Under the pieces are notes generated by a model. The model was not told the DNA's origin. It saw only the letters and a program-made list of their open reading frames with translations, and searched no databases. 15,301 bases of DNA from CAZJYT01 sp964550325 (lineage in GTDB: Bacteria; Patescibacteriota; Minisyncoccia; Minisyncoccales; CAZJYT01), in assembly GCA_964550325.1 (NCBI GenBank), contig CAZJYT010000019.1, positions 1 to 15,301 on the forward strand. Direction: 5' to 3'. Below are positions 6,451-14,056 of the stretch, in pieces. Both the position numbers and the translations under genes were made by a program. Positions within the stretch are counted from its first letter, which is position 1. Every line of letters begins with the position of its first letter.

Positions 6451-7020
6451 TTATTTTAAGGCAACAATTCCTAATATAACCTCTATCATAGCAGCCAACA
6501 GTAAAAGAGGAATTATAAATTTAAAGTAAAAATTAAGAGCTTTTTTAATTTCTTCTTTTAACTCTCCTTTTTTCTTAAAGAGTTTATCAAAAACCACTTT
6601 CCCTAACCTCAATCCTATGGCATAAGAAGTAATCATTGCGGGCAACTCAAAAATTCCGTGGGGCAATAAAAGAAAAAGGGTCTTGAACCAACCTATTTTT
6701 CCTGAGGCCACAAAAACCACAATACCCAACAATAGAGAATTTAAAAATGAAGTTATTAAGGAAAAAATACCAAAACCCAATCCTAATATAATTTCTCCAA
6801 AAGCAATAGCGCTATTGTTTAAAAAAATAAAAAGAAATTGACTCATTGAGGAAGTTTGAGAAAGGGGTAAAAATCTTCTTTTAAGTTGGATAAAAACCTC
6901 TTGGGCTTCTTGAGGAGAGGTCTTAGCAGAAAAATATCCCCAAAGAAATCCAATAATAAAAATGAGACAAGTGATAGCAATATATCTCTTTAAAGAGAAT
7001 AAATATTTTTTTAAATCCAT
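6451..7020 (-). CDS. SpoIIM-like (stage II sporulation protein M / DUF95) membrane protein
   Basis: Integral membrane protein of 189 aa in the SpoIIM family. In endospore formers SpoIIM works with SpoIID and SpoIIP in peptidoglycan remodelling. Related proteins occur widely in non-sporulating bacteria and archaea with unknown roles. There are about five membrane helices (13-30, 61-85, 88-106, 113-135, 166-187). The family signature LLPHGIFELPA (118-128) followed by GLRLG (136-140) is clear, as is the NNSAIAF segment (68-74). It starts 5 nt after the M24 peptidase stop and ends 15 nt before the MurF-like gene, which ties it to the wall cluster. No Shine-Dalgarno is seen. The family call is firm; a role in spore formation is not implied. 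Confidence 0.87.
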   Translation of the reverse strand: MDLKKYLFSLKRYIAITCLIFIIGFLWGYFSAKTSPQEAQEVFIQLKRRFLPLSQTSSMSQFLFIFLNNSAIAFGEIILGLGFGIFSLITSFLNSLLLGIVVFVASGKIGWFKTLFLLLPHGIFELPAMITSYAIGLRLGKVVFDKLFKKKGELKEEIKKALNFYFKFIIPLLLLAAMIEVILGIVALK

Positions 7021-7025
7021 TTTTT

Positions 7026-7769
7026 TTAAATTTTAATTATTTCTTTTTGACAAAAACTTGTAATCTTTAGCCTCCAATCTTTTGTAATATAGCAATCAAT
7101 TTCTGTTCTCACTCCAAAATCATTTTTAAAATACAAACCAGGTTCAATAGTAAAGGGAATTCCAATTTTTAGATTTCCCTTACTTTTCTTTCCAAAACGA
7201 AAATATTTTCCGTGGATTGCTTCAAAACCTAAGCTATGACCTGTGCCATGGGGAAAATTTCTTTCTAAATTAAATTTTTTAAAATAATCTCTTGCTATCT
7301 TATCAATCTCATAAGTTAAGGGAAGGTTTCTGTTTTTTAAATTTTTTACAATGAAATCTAAAACAAGGTCTCTGGCTTTGATTACTCTTCTGAAAGTCTT
7401 TTCTATCTTAGGAGGAATTTGTTTTCCAGTATATGCCATCCAGGTCAAATCTGCAAAAGGAGCTCTTTTTTCATTTAATTTTGCCCAGATATCAATTAGA
7501 ATCAAGCTATTCTTTGTAATAATTTTTGCATTTTGTTTTTTGGGAAAATAATGAAAAAGAGAGGTATTTTCTTTAGTGGCTATCATCATTATTCTATGTT
7601 TTTTTTCTGGAATGAGATTTTCCTTTTTAAATTCTTTCTCAATAAAATGACAAACATCATATTCTGAAACTTTTCCTAAATTTTTTTTAATAAACTCAAA
7701 AACATTATCTCTTATTAGCTCTAATTTTCTCACAGCTATTTCATGTTTTTTCAGTTCTCTCTCTTTCAT
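7026..7769 (-). CDS. M24 family metallopeptidase (Xaa-Pro aminopeptidase-like)
   Basis: Pita-bread-fold metallopeptidase of 247 aa that probably removes N-terminal residues in the cytoplasm. All five dinuclear metal ligands are in place: D93 (LILIDIW), D107 (FADLTW), H178 (HGTGHSLG), E209 (TIEPGLY) and E223 (GVRTEID), plus the substrate histidine H174. It lacks the N-terminal creatinase-like domain of full-length prolidases and is close in size to methionine aminopeptidase. However, HGTGHSLGFEAIHG and the pattern around IEPGLY are more like Xaa-Pro peptidases. The start codon overlaps the stop of the yjbQ-like gene in an ATGA, showing translational coupling. GGAAA about 8 nt before the ATG is a possible Shine-Dalgarno. 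Confidence 0.9.
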   Translation of the reverse strand: MKERELKKHEIAVRKLELIRDNVFEFIKKNLGKVSEYDVCHFIEKEFKKENLIPEKKHRIMMIATKENTSLFHYFPKKQNAKIITKNSLILIDIWAKLNEKRAPFADLTWMAYTGKQIPPKIEKTFRRVIKARDLVLDFIVKNLKNRNLPLTYEIDKIARDYFKKFNLERNFPHGTGHSLGFEAIHGKYFRFGKKSKGNLKIGIPFTIEPGLYFKNDFGVRTEIDCYITKDWRLKITSFCQKEIIKI

Positions 7770-8182
7770 CGCTTTTTTCCAATAATTTTCACCACTACCA
7801 CCCTCCCTCCTCTCGGACCATCAAACTCTGCTAAAAATATCTCCTGCCAGGTACCTCTCAGAATATTTCCATTTTGAATAGGTAAAACTCTCCCCTGCCC
7901 TATCAAGCCAGAAAGAAGATGAGAATCCGCATTATCATCAATTCTGTTGTGTAAAAAATCAATTCCAGTAACAATTTTCTCAAAGAGTTTTAACCAATCC
8001 TCTTTTAAACCACTCTCATTTTCAGTTAATAAAACTCCAGCAGTAGAGTGAGGAACAAAAACCAACACCAAACCCTCTTCAACTCCACTTTCTCTCACTA
8101 TCTTTTCTACCTTTGAGGTAATATCAATTAATTGATACCTCTTTTGAGTAGAAATTTGAAATTCTTTTTGAATAACTTCCAT
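7766..8182 (-). CDS. YjbQ/UPF0047 family protein
   Basis: Cytoplasmic protein of 138 aa, the full length for UPF0047. E. coli YjbQ has weak thiamin-phosphate-synthase activity and is annotated as a secondary thiamine-phosphate synthase; the physiological role of the family is not settled. Family motifs are VPHSTAGVLLTENESG (43-58), the NADSHLLSGLIG segment (84-95), VLPIQNGNILRGTWQ (99-113) and FDGPRGGR (120-127). H45 and H88 sit in the conserved pocket motifs. It is the first gene of the long co-oriented run and overlaps the M24 gene by 4 nt. The leader carries a 15-bp stem structure (8207-8278). The stop is TGA, which shows the standard code is used. Confidence 0.93.
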   Translation of the reverse strand: MEVIQKEFQISTQKRYQLIDITSKVEKIVRESGVEEGLVLVFVPHSTAGVLLTENESGLKEDWLKLFEKIVTGIDFLHNRIDDNADSHLLSGLIGQGRVLPIQNGNILRGTWQEIFLAEFDGPRGGRVVVVKIIGKKR

Positions 8183-8206
8183 AATTTATTATCTATACTA
8201 TTCTTG

Positions 8207-8278
8207 CCAATTCAGTAATGATTCTTAATAATTTCTTCACCGAGACAAGATGCCTCTACTAATTCATTACCAAATTGG
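8207..8278 (-). promoter_or_regulatory. Structured intergenic RNA element between the CAP gene and the yjbQ-like gene
   Basis: On the minus strand, CCAATTTGGTAATGA (8278-8264) pairs over its full 15 nt with TCATTACTGAATTGG (8221-8207), using two G-U wobbles. Inside, GAGGC (8256-8252) pairs with GTCTC (8246-8242) around a 5-nt loop, using one wobble. Every wobble would be an A-C mismatch on the plus strand, so the minus strand is the one that folds. No T-run follows, so it is not a standard terminator. It could be an mRNA-processing or leader element. An alternative is that it is the remnant of a C-terminal extension of the CAP protein. Confidence 0.45.
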
Positions 8279-8292
8279 TTAGCAAATACATA

Positions 8293-9150
8293 TTATCTAA
8301 ACTTCTCAATACACTGGTTAAATTTAGTAGTCTGTAAATTATATTGATTAATTAGACCTTTGGTTTTTTCTAAAAGAAGATTGTATTGAGATACTAAAGA
8401 GTTATATTGAGAAATTTTTTTTAATGGAGGAAATTTACTTTCCTTTACTTCGGTTTGGATTTTTACTAAATCAGTTTTTAGTTCTCTAAGTCTTTGTTTG
8501 TTTTCTCTAATCATTTTCAAGATTTGCTCAGAAGGCTTAGGACAGACATCTACAGGAGTAGCAAAATGTTGGACTGCTATTTGGGTTTCTCTTCCCTCAA
8601 ATTCTCCTTTTAAAATAGCAACTCCTATTTCTTGATATTTGGGATTTAAAATATTCTCTCTATGTAATGGGCTTTTCATCCAAGCCTCAACTAATTTTTC
8701 TTCGTTTTCGAAATTTCCCATTGCCAGGTTTTCTCCTAAAATTAAATAGTCATACTCTACCTTTTCCATTAAATCACTCACCTTCTCTCCTCTCGGAGAA
8801 GAATGAGCAAAATATTGATTCTCAAGAATATCTTCAGCCTTAATTAAGGCAGATTGATCAAGTTTTGAATTTTCTTTTAATGGAGTTAGGTTGTGAATTT
8901 GTCGTTGAAGTTTGGTGAGTTTAATCACTCTCTCTTTAGATAAATTTATCTCTTTTAAGCTAAATTCTTTCTCAACTTCTAATAGAGGAGGAGTAAAAAT
9001 GTTATCTTCTATTTTTTCTATTATCTCCATTTTAGCCTCTTCCAATCCTTCAGGTATTTTAAGAGAAAAATTAAGATACCTCTTTTCTTTTAAACACCAA
9101 AAGCCTCCTATTAATATAATTAAGAACAGAAAAAAGAGAATTTTTCTCAT
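8293..9150 (-). CDS. CAP/SCP-domain (CAP superfamily) anchored extracytoplasmic protein
   Basis: Surface protein of 285 aa with an N-terminal membrane anchor or uncleaved signal (residues 3-19) and a CAP domain (about 80-200). Family motifs are NQYFAHSSPRGE (111-122), ILGENLAMG (137-145), LVEAWMKSPLHRENIL (153-168) and YQEIGVAI (172-179). The putative cavity residues H116, E140 and H163 are present. The C-terminal part (about 205-285) is a predicted coiled coil followed by three QYN repeats (ISQYN, VSQYN, INQYN). C203 and C280 flank this segment and could form a disulfide. Bacterial CAP proteins are poorly characterised. It lies 4 nt after the DUF962-like gene. The GGGAG before the ATG is closer than usual. 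Confidence 0.88.
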   Translation of the reverse strand: MRKILFFLFLIILIGGFWCLKEKRYLNFSLKIPEGLEEAKMEIIEKIEDNIFTPPLLEVEKEFSLKEINLSKERVIKLTKLQRQIHNLTPLKENSKLDQSALIKAEDILENQYFAHSSPRGEKVSDLMEKVEYDYLILGENLAMGNFENEEKLVEAWMKSPLHRENILNPKYQEIGVAILKGEFEGRETQIAVQHFATPVDVCPKPSEQILKMIRENKQRLRELKTDLVKIQTEVKESKFPPLKKISQYNSLVSQYNLLLEKTKGLINQYNLQTTKFNQCIEKFR

Positions 9151-9154
9151 CTCC

Positions 9155-9376
9155 CTATTTTTCCATTTTACACCATAAATGTCCTACTACTATCAGCAGT
9201 ACTGCTACTAAAATCCAAACCCATTCCTTTATATAAATTCCATAAGAATAGCTTATAAAGCCAAGACAATGTAAGAGAAAATTTAGAGGATGTCCATGCT
9301 CTAAGGCAAACTTCTCTAAAAGACCTGGATTTTGGCCTTCTCTATATTTTTGAATTTTTTTCTCTATCCAAGCCAT
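9155..9376 (-). CDS. Small membrane protein resembling DUF962/Mpo1
   Basis: Protein of 73 aa with two hydrophobic stretches (about 32-48 and 50-67). Four histidines lie in a DUF962-like pattern: EHGHPLNFLLHCLGF (26-40) and VVGHLWCKME (63-72), giving H27, H29, H36 and H66. Yeast Mpo1 of this family is an iron-dependent dioxygenase of 2-hydroxy fatty acids. This protein is shorter than usual, so the enzyme role is uncertain. It is followed after 4 nt by the CAP-domain gene and probably shares its transcript, from a promoter at 9468-9441. The start is the only ATG giving the full N-terminal amphipathic segment. Confidence 0.6.
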   Translation of the reverse strand: MAWIEKKIQKYREGQNPGLLEKFALEHGHPLNFLLHCLGFISYSYGIYIKEWVWILVAVLLIVVGHLWCKMEK

Positions 9377-9440
9377 TTTAGATCCAATTTTATAAAATTT
9401 TTAGTCGACCTTTTTTAACTTAAAGGCTTTCATTGTTAAT

Positions 9441-9468
9441 TTTATAATTTCTAAGAAAAAATTTCCAA
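9441..9468 (-). promoter_or_regulatory. Probable promoter of the DUF962-like/CAP operon
   Basis: TTGGAA at 9468-9463, a 16-nt spacer and TATAAA at 9446-9441 resemble a sigma-70 promoter. It lies just past the terminators of the beta-propeller gene and about 65 nt before the start codon. The region is very AT-rich, so a chance match is possible. Confidence 0.4.
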
Positions 9469-9494
9469 TACCCTAATTCCATAAAACTCTCAAT

Positions 9495-9551
9495 AAAAAA
9501 AATTCCTAATTATAAAATTCCTCTTAGGTAAAAAAAATTAGAGATGCTAAT
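9495..9551 (-). terminator. Tandem terminators after the beta-propeller gene
   Basis: The first hairpin is ATTAG (9551-9547) with CTAAT (9541-9537), a 5-nt loop and then seven T. The second is CCTAA (9528-9524) with TTAGG (9509-9505), followed by AATT and six T. Both stems are short, but the T-tracts follow directly and on the correct strand, 26 nt after the stop codon. Confidence 0.55.
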
Positions 9552-9576
9552 ATTTTTTTAATAAAGAGAAATAATT

Positions 9577-11640
9577 TTAAAGTTCAACTTCTTTGATTTC
9601 TTCCCAGTTTATTTCATTTAAGACACTTATCTTCCTTTCGCCAATAATGTATAAATAATCATCAATATAGATAGCTCTTTTTGCTGAAATTCCAGTGATT
9701 GCTTTTACCATTTTTAACTCATCATCTTTGTAAGAAAATATGTATCCCTTTCCCCCAGCGGGTAAGAAAAAGATCTTATGTTTTGAGTCAAGTAAGAATG
9801 CATGATGGGTATTTAAGATATCTGACCATCCCTCTTTTAAAATGTATTTTGCTTTCTCTGTAGGATTTTTAGGATCTGAGACATCAAATAAAGAAATTTT
9901 CACCTCCCAGCCTTCTTTTCCAATTCCTAAGATTTTATCTTTTGTAATTGGATGGAGATAAGAAGAGTAACCCGGGATTTTTAATTCTCCTTCTAATTTA
10001 GGTTTTTTAGGATTGGACAAATCTATCACATAAAAAGGATCGATTTGTCTAAAAGTAACCACATAGCCTTTATCTTCTATAAATCTTACTGCGTAAATCC
10101 TTTCTGTCAGACCTAAATTTTTAATTTCTCCAATAATTTTTAGCTTTCTATCCAAAACATAGACATCATTTACTGATTCTACACCAGACCAAAACCCTCC
10201 TTCACCTATGGTAGTAGCAATTCTCAGGTTATTTTTATATTCATCTAAAGCGAATTGATTTAAAGGAACACCAGGCACACTTCCCTTAGCAGTAATATCA
10301 AATTTATTAGCATCAATTTTTACAATTCCTGTTTTCACGAGCTCTCTAAGATGCTTTTTAAAATACTTCCTCCCTCTGTTCTCAATCTCATTTTCCAATC
10401 TTATTCTCTCTTCTTCATCTAAGCTATCAGAATATTTTTCTAAAATTATCTGTAGCTCTACCATTTTTGCTTGTTGGCTAATGTCATATTCGTTTAACTT
10501 AGCTAACTTGTTAAGAAATTCCTTTGGAAAGAGATCTTGACATTCTTTTGTTAAAAATTGGGTGAAAAATTTTATGAACTCTTCATAGAAAGAGTAAGTA
10601 ATATAAATTCCCTGCTTTGACATATAAACTACAGAATTATCAGAAGAGCCCACAAAAGAAACCCTCTTTACAATCTTTCCAGAAATAGGATCTAATATCA
10701 TTGCTACGAACACTACATCTACAGGAATAGGTTTTATTGGATAATAGATTTCTTGACAAGAAATAGTAAGGGGCTCTCCCCCAATAGTGAATGGTTTAAT
10801 AGGACAAGGATGAACCTCATTAATTCTTTCTTTGGTAACTAAATAAACTTTGTCTTTGTAAAGACGGGCAGTAACCAAATAATTTCTATCATTTAATTTC
10901 ACCTCCCATTTCTTTTTTGGATTTTTAGGATTAGAAATATCGTAACCTCTAACCCCTTTGTTTTTGGAGAAGATAACTAAAACATTTTTATCTTTTACCA
11001 ATAACAATTGTCCGCTCTCTTCAATCTCACTCCTCAGTCCCATTTCTTCTGGAGGGAAAGCTTTTATTATTTTAGTTAAATTTCTTGAAGGAGGAGGAGG
11101 AACAATTCTTTTTTCAGTTTCAGTTAAATTCTCTGATGACGGAAAGAAAATTTTCCTCCACACTCTCTCTAAAGAGAGGTAAATATTTTCTCCGTCTGTT
11201 TTTACAATATCTGGTTCATCTATCCCTACAACTTGAACTGTGGTTTCTGAAACCCTTTCTGGTCTTATCCCTTCCACCTCCATTTCCGGTAAAGCCTCCA
11301 TAGGAGATGGTATCCTTGCTCTTTTAGGAGAAAGCGCCATTGCTGGATAACCTAAATATTGATACACTCCTTCCCTTGCTTCTCTTAGATAATCTTTAAA
11401 TTCTTCTTCTGAAGAAAACTTTTTAATCTCTTGCTCTGAGATAATAGTAAGAGAAACCCGAGGAAAGTGAGGAATAGAAACAGGTAGAGAGAAACGAAGC
11501 TGGGCTTTCATTATAAGAATAAGAAAACTAAGAGAAGAAAAGAAGAGAAAAGCTACAAAAATAACAATAACCTGATGTTTTTTTATTTTTTCTTTAATTT
11601 TCTCTATTTTTGCTTTTAAGAAATTTTTGAAATCAGACAT
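9577..11640 (-). CDS. Membrane-anchored secreted beta-propeller domain protein (PF09826-like)
   Basis: Large extracytoplasmic protein of 687 aa. A short cytoplasmic Lys/Glu segment leads into one membrane helix (about 23-44), then a linker. The domain opens with VQVVGIDEPDIVKTDG (135-150), the hallmark of this propeller family. Repeated blade ends read DISNPKNPKK, DLSNPKKPK and DVSDPKNPTE. The second half shows NNLRIATTIGEGG, ERIYAVRFIEDKGYVVTF, YSSYLHPI and LGIGKEG, all typical. The function is unknown; proteins of this family are thought to be surface or secreted binding proteins. An insert of about 80 charged residues, rich in Glu and Lys, interrupts the propeller near residues 365-445. 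It is transcribed alone, with a good promoter at 11749-11721 and tandem terminators. Confidence 0.9.
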   Translation of the reverse strand: MSDFKNFLKAKIEKIKEKIKKHQVIVIFVAFLFFSSLSFLILIMKAQLRFSLPVSIPHFPRVSLTIISEQEIKKFSSEEEFKDYLREAREGVYQYLGYPAMALSPKRARIPSPMEALPEMEVEGIRPERVSETTVQVVGIDEPDIVKTDGENIYLSLERVWRKIFFPSSENLTETEKRIVPPPPSRNLTKIIKAFPPEEMGLRSEIEESGQLLLVKDKNVLVIFSKNKGVRGYDISNPKNPKKKWEVKLNDRNYLVTARLYKDKVYLVTKERINEVHPCPIKPFTIGGEPLTISCQEIYYPIKPIPVDVVFVAMILDPISGKIVKRVSFVGSSDNSVVYMSKQGIYITYSFYEEFIKFFTQFLTKECQDLFPKEFLNKLAKLNEYDISQQAKMVELQIILEKYSDSLDEEERIRLENEIENRGRKYFKKHLRELVKTGIVKIDANKFDITAKGSVPGVPLNQFALDEYKNNLRIATTIGEGGFWSGVESVNDVYVLDRKLKIIGEIKNLGLTERIYAVRFIEDKGYVVTFRQIDPFYVIDLSNPKKPKLEGELKIPGYSSYLHPITKDKILGIGKEGWEVKISLFDVSDPKNPTEKAKYILKEGWSDILNTHHAFLLDSKHKIFFLPAGGKGYIFSYKDDELKMVKAITGISAKRAIYIDDYLYIIGERKISVLNEINWEEIKEVEL

Positions 11641-11720
11641 AGTTTTTTAAAATTTTTTTGAAAAAAAATAGAAAATTAGAAAATTCGACTTTTAAAAAGA
11701 AGAGTTCCTTTAATTACTTT

Positions 11721-11749
11721 AATTTATCATTCTTAAATCTAAATGTCAA
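11721..11749 (-). promoter_or_regulatory. Sigma-70 type promoter of the beta-propeller gene
   Basis: TTGACA at 11749-11744, a 17-nt spacer and TAAATT at 11726-11721. The -35 is consensus and the spacing is ideal. The leader to the ATG at 11640 is about 75 nt, very A/T-rich and without a Shine-Dalgarno. Confidence 0.65.
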
Positions 11750-11907
11750 CCCCTCCCATGAAGGTTAGCGATTATCTGCATTAGCTTAAGATATTGCATT
11801 TTAGAATAAAAAATGTTAAAAATCTTAGAAAATTTATTTCCTTCAATTTCTAAACTTCCAAAGTTTTTTCAATTGAGATTTCATTAATTAAACATCAAAA
11901 AAAACAA
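11750..11907 (+). other. Upstream region of valS
   Basis: The divergent intergenic region holds the minus-strand promoter on its left. For valS the best candidate is TTGCAT (11794-11799), a 17-nt spacer and TAAAAA (11817-11822), which is weak. No T-box leader is seen: there is no AGGGTGGNACC-like antiterminator bulge and no terminator hairpin. No Shine-Dalgarno precedes the ATG at 11908; the last 20 nt are mostly A. Confidence 0.25.
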
Positions 11908-14049
11908 ATGGAGACCATTTTTAGACCCCAAGAGATTGAATCAAGAATTTACAAACTATGGGAAAAGGGGGGATATTTTGCTCCCTCTGTTGATCCATCT
12001 AAGAAGCCATTTGTAATTATTATGCCTCCTCCAAATACTACCGGAGCCTTACACATTGGGCATGCTGTCTTTGTTACAATCCAGGATATTCTGATTAGAT
12101 ATCAGAGAATGAAGGGTTGTCCCACTCTTTGGCTTCCCGGAGTAGACCACGCAGGAATTATGACTCAAGTGGTTTACGAAAGAGAATTAGCTAAACAAGG
12201 AAAGACCCGCTTTGATTTGGGTCGGGAAGAATTCTATCGCCAAACCTATAAGTTTTCCATAGAAAAAAAGAAGATAATAGAAAACCAATTGAAAAAATTA
12301 GGAGCCTCTTGTGATTGGTCACGGATGAAATTCACCCTTGATCCAAAAATCAGTGAGGCAGTTTATTATACCTTCAAAAAGATGTACCAAGATGGCCTCA
12401 TTTACCGAGGGGAAAGGATTATAAATTGGTGCCCTCGTTGTCAAACCGCCCTTTCTAACTTAGAGGTGAAACATAAAAATCAAATGGCAAAATTATATTA
12501 CATTAATTATCCCATTATTGATTCCCAAATCTCAATTCAGGTAGCCACTACTCGGCCCGAAACGATGTTAGGTGACACTGCGGTAGCGGTAAATCCAAAA
12601 GATTTAAGATACAAAAAATTTATTGGGAAAAGGGTTATTTTGCCTTTGGTTAAGAGAGAAATACCCATAGTTTCAGATAATTTAGTTGACCCAAAATTTG
12701 GAACAGGAGCAGTAAAAGTTACTCCTGCTCATGACCCTATTGACTTTGAAATTGGGAAAAACCACAAGTTACCAATAATTAAGGTAATAGGAGAAGATGG
12801 GAAAATGACCTCTGAGGCTGGGAAGGAATATAAGGGTTTAGATGTGATCTCCTGTCGGGAGAAGATTTTAAAAAAATTAAAAAGATTAGGATTTTTAGTT
12901 AAGGAAAAAGATTATCAACATGTAGTAGGAATCTGTGAGAGGTGCGGTACCACCATAGAACCTATTGTTTCTCAACAATGGTTTGTAAAAACAAAAGAAT
13001 TAGCAAAAAAAGCCATTGAAGCAGTAAAAGGGAAGAAAATAAAAATTATTCCTAAACACTATGAGAAGGTCTATTACCACTGGTTGGAAAACATTAGGGA
13101 TTGGTGTATTTCTCGTCAAATTTGGTGGGGGCATAGAATTCCTGTTTGGTATTGCAGGTGTGGAGAGATTATCGTGAATATAAAACCTCCCAGGTGTTGC
13201 CCTAAATGTAAAAACACTAAACTAAGACAAGATCCCGACACCTTAGATACCTGGTTTTCTTCTGCTCAATGGCCCTTTACTGTCTTTGGTTGGCCTAAAA
13301 AGACAAGGGATTTCAAGTATTTTTATCCAACAACGGTTATGGAAACAGGTTACGATATTTTGTTTTTTTGGGTGGCAAGAATGATTATGTTGGGACTTTA
13401 CTGTACCGAGAAAGTTCCTTTTAAATATGTTTATTTGCATGGGTTGGTTCGGGATAAAGATCGCCAAAAAATGTCAAAATCTAAAGGGAATGTTATTGAC
13501 CCCTTGGGAGTAATTGAGTTATACGGAGCGGACGCCTTAAGAATGGCTTTGATATTTGGAACAGGGATAGGAAGAGATATTATTATTTCTGAAGAAAAAA
13601 TCATTGCCCAGCGTAACTTCACTACTAAGATCTGGAACGCTGCCAGATTCACATTTCAAAGATTAAGTGAAAAAGATGATTTTTTAAGGGTAAAAAAAGG
13701 CAACCTAAGATTTACTCCGGAAGATAAATGGATTTTTTCCGAACTCAAAAAAACCACAAAAAAGATAACCAAATATCTTGAAAACTTTCAATTTCATTTG
13801 GCAGCAAGAGAAATTTATCAATTTTTTTGGCATAAATTTTGCGACAAGACTATTGAAGATGTAAAAAAGCGACTGAGAGAGAGTGAAAACTTAAAAGATA
13901 GGATAACAGCCAAAAGAGTTCTTTATGAGGTTTTTTTAACCTCCTTGAAACTCTTACATCCTTTTATGCCATTTATCACAGAAGAGCTCTATCAAAAATT
14001 ACCATGGAAACAAAAGGAAGCTTTAATAATTGAGGATTGGCCAAGGTAA
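11908..14049 (+). CDS. valS: Valine--tRNA ligase (compact)
   Basis: Class I aminoacyl-tRNA synthetase that charges tRNA-Val with valine in the cytoplasm. Residues 40-52 carry PPPNTTGALHIGH with the HIGH motif. The CP1 editing domain (about 200-350) contains TTRPETMLGDTAVAV (214-228). A zinc knuckle follows, with C416, C418, C430/C431 and C434, and KMSKS is at 521-525. The anticodon-binding region begins at NFTTKIWNAARFTF and reaches LHPFMPFITEELY. The protein stops at 713 aa, against roughly 850-950 in most bacteria, so the end of the anticodon-binding domain and the C-terminal coiled-coil tRNA arm are missing. The stop looks genuine: the 3' end is clean and the facing gene ends 7 nt away. 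The N-terminus matches family starts (METIFRPQEIESRIYKLWE). Confidence 0.97.
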   Translation: METIFRPQEIESRIYKLWEKGGYFAPSVDPSKKPFVIIMPPPNTTGALHIGHAVFVTIQDILIRYQRMKGCPTLWLPGVDHAGIMTQVVYERELAKQGKTRFDLGREEFYRQTYKFSIEKKKIIENQLKKLGASCDWSRMKFTLDPKISEAVYYTFKKMYQDGLIYRGERIINWCPRCQTALSNLEVKHKNQMAKLYYINYPIIDSQISIQVATTRPETMLGDTAVAVNPKDLRYKKFIGKRVILPLVKREIPIVSDNLVDPKFGTGAVKVTPAHDPIDFEIGKNHKLPIIKVIGEDGKMTSEAGKEYKGLDVISCREKILKKLKRLGFLVKEKDYQHVVGICERCGTTIEPIVSQQWFVKTKELAKKAIEAVKGKKIKIIPKHYEKVYYHWLENIRDWCISRQIWWGHRIPVWYCRCGEIIVNIKPPRCCPKCKNTKLRQDPDTLDTWFSSAQWPFTVFGWPKKTRDFKYFYPTTVMETGYDILFFWVARMIMLGLYCTEKVPFKYVYLHGLVRDKDRQKMSKSKGNVIDPLGVIELYGADALRMALIFGTGIGRDIIISEEKIIAQRNFTTKIWNAARFTFQRLSEKDDFLRVKKGNLRFTPEDKWIFSELKKTTKKITKYLENFQFHLAAREIYQFFWHKFCDKTIEDVKKRLRESENLKDRITAKRVLYEVFLTSLKLLHPFMPFITEELYQKLPWKQKEALIIEDWPR

Positions 14050-14054
14050 CCTTG
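14042..14054. terminator. Small hairpin between convergent genes
   Basis: CAAGG (14042-14046) pairs with CCTTG (14050-14054) around the valS stop codon TAA as loop. It lies exactly where valS and the facing gene converge and could end transcription both ways, but the stem is only 5 bp and no long T-run follows. Confidence 0.25.
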
Positions 14055-14056
14055 AT

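Noticed and set aside
11641..11907. T-box riboswitch before valS
   Set aside because: Neither the T-box antiterminator consensus nor a terminator hairpin is visible, and the leader is simple A/T-rich sequence.
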